Shown piece by piece: positions 50,061 through 50,516 of a DNA stretch of 50,516 bases. The number at the start of each line of letters is the position of its first letter. Within the stretch, counting starts at the first letter, position 1. The notes beneath the pieces are model-generated. The model did no database searches, was not told the origin of the DNA, and was given only the letters and a program-made list of their open reading frames with translations. The stretch is from a virus. The position numbers were made by a program, and so were the translations under genes. The DNA lies in IMG/VR virus record IMGVR_UViG_3300047409_000361, positions 1 to 50,516 of that record; one strand, written 5' to 3'.

Positions 50061-50516
50061 AGCACTTCTCCTCCTGCTTCACCGGTGGCGACCTCATCGC
50101 CCTTGCTGAAGTACATCTCGTCGACCATGGTGTCCCCGAAGCCCCACCATGCGTCGCCATGGAACACGTTCCCATATCCGTTGACGTACACACTCGCGCT
50201 CTGCCCCACCTCGCCAGGGCCCTTCTTCTTCTTGTCCGTGGCCTTGGCCTTGGCCGGGTGTCCTGCAGCAGAGGCGAACTGGAACTTCTCGGTGTAGGGC
50301 CTGTGGTCGCTCGAGCTCACCCTGCCCATCAGGGTTGGCCCACCTGTGATGTCCAGGCCGTTGAACAGGGAGCCGTCGATGATGTGGTCGACATGGGTCT
50401 GTCCTGGTGAGCTGGTAGTTCCGCCATGCACGGTCCCGCCGGCTGTGGGCATGTTCCGCCAGGCGATGTCGTACTCGTTCCCCCAGTGGCCCATCAGGAT
50501 CTGCCTGAACCACTGG
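50057..50516 (-). CDS. Endonuclease/exonuclease/phosphatase-like protein (5'-truncated by window edge)
   Basis: The frame is open to position 50516, so the start is outside; an internal ATG at 50494 exists. The visible part includes WFRQILMGHWGNEYDIAWRN, then QTHVDHIIDGSLFNG and SSSDHRPY, which fit the end of the EEP family (..vDhI......sSDHrPv) with candidate catalytic D and H. After the usual EEP end comes a further roughly 75 residues including DKKKKGPGEVG and WWGFGDTMVDEMYF. The N-terminal catalytic residues are not in the window, so the assignment rests on the C-terminal signature only. Confidence 0.5.
   Translation of the reverse strand, partial: QWFRQILMGHWGNEYDIAWRNMPTAGGTVHGGTTSSPGQTHVDHIIDGSLFNGLDITGGPTLMGRVSSSDHRPYTEKFQFASAAGHPAKAKATDKKKKGPGEVGQSASVYVNGYGNVFHGDAWWGFGDTMVDEMYFSKGDEVATGEAGGEVL

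Noticed and set aside
1-50516. tRNA genes, CRISPR arrays, insertion sequences, integrase and attachment sites.
   Set aside because: I saw no cloverleaf-like sequence, regularly spaced direct repeats, transposase or integrase frames; a computed scan for tRNAs was not possible.

Overview
The window is a stretch of a tailed, siphovirus-type bacteriophage genome. It is GC-rich with strong third-position GC bias, and it encodes a WhiB-type iron-sulfur regulator, a protein family essentially confined to Actinobacteria and their phages. An actinobacterial host is therefore likely; the genus cannot be read from the sequence. I saw no integrase, transposase, tRNA, rRNA or CRISPR array.

Layout. Positions 1-3579 hold a rightward block: a 5'-truncated AAA+ ATPase, a strong hairpin, four small unknown proteins (two of which look paralogous) and two mini-ORFs. 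A UUCG-capped terminator at about 3592-3644 separates this block from everything else, which is transcribed leftward from the right edge (50516) down to 3655. In transcription order the leftward block holds: a nuclease-like fragment at the window edge, tiny membrane proteins, a secreted RTX-repeat protein, a RuvC-like resolvase, WhiB and an HTH protein (50.5-48 kb); a set of basic tagged proteins, a collagen-like fibre and large tail fibres, one with a tail-collar domain (48-37.3 kb); a Cys/His endolysin and a holin (36.9-36.3 kb); a candidate leaderless promoter at 36263-36292; then the head module of TerL, portal, a 1320-aa unknown, MuF, XkdF-like protease, two glycine-zipper proteins, scaffold, decoration protein and major capsid protein (36.2-20.5 kb); head-tail connectors (20.2-16.5 kb); and the tail module of tail tube, frameshifted tail assembly chaperones, a 2071-aa tape measure with two cell-wall hydrolase domains, and minor tail proteins (16.3-3.7 kb). 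Gene junctions are mostly ATGA, GTGA or TGATG overlaps, so translation is probably coupled.

Most interesting feature. At least eleven proteins between 8.2 and 48.0 kb carry one short motif, consensus SA(F/W)G(V/I)(D/E)H followed after a few residues by hydrophobic-(S/E)-K. In nine of them it forms the first 13-17 residues; in one it is internal and in one it is the last eight residues. The bodies are mostly basic, and several end in a glycine-zipper hydrophobic segment plus a basic tail. The Lys context at the end of the motif also recurs in the putative scaffold, where 8 of 10 lysines lie in hydrophobic-(A/S/G)-K, and in the maturation protease. My inference is an analogue of the T4 internal-protein system: an N-terminal capsid-targeting tag clipped by the prohead protease, delivering a set of basic or membrane-active proteins into the virion. 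This is a hypothesis from pattern reading, not a demonstrated function.
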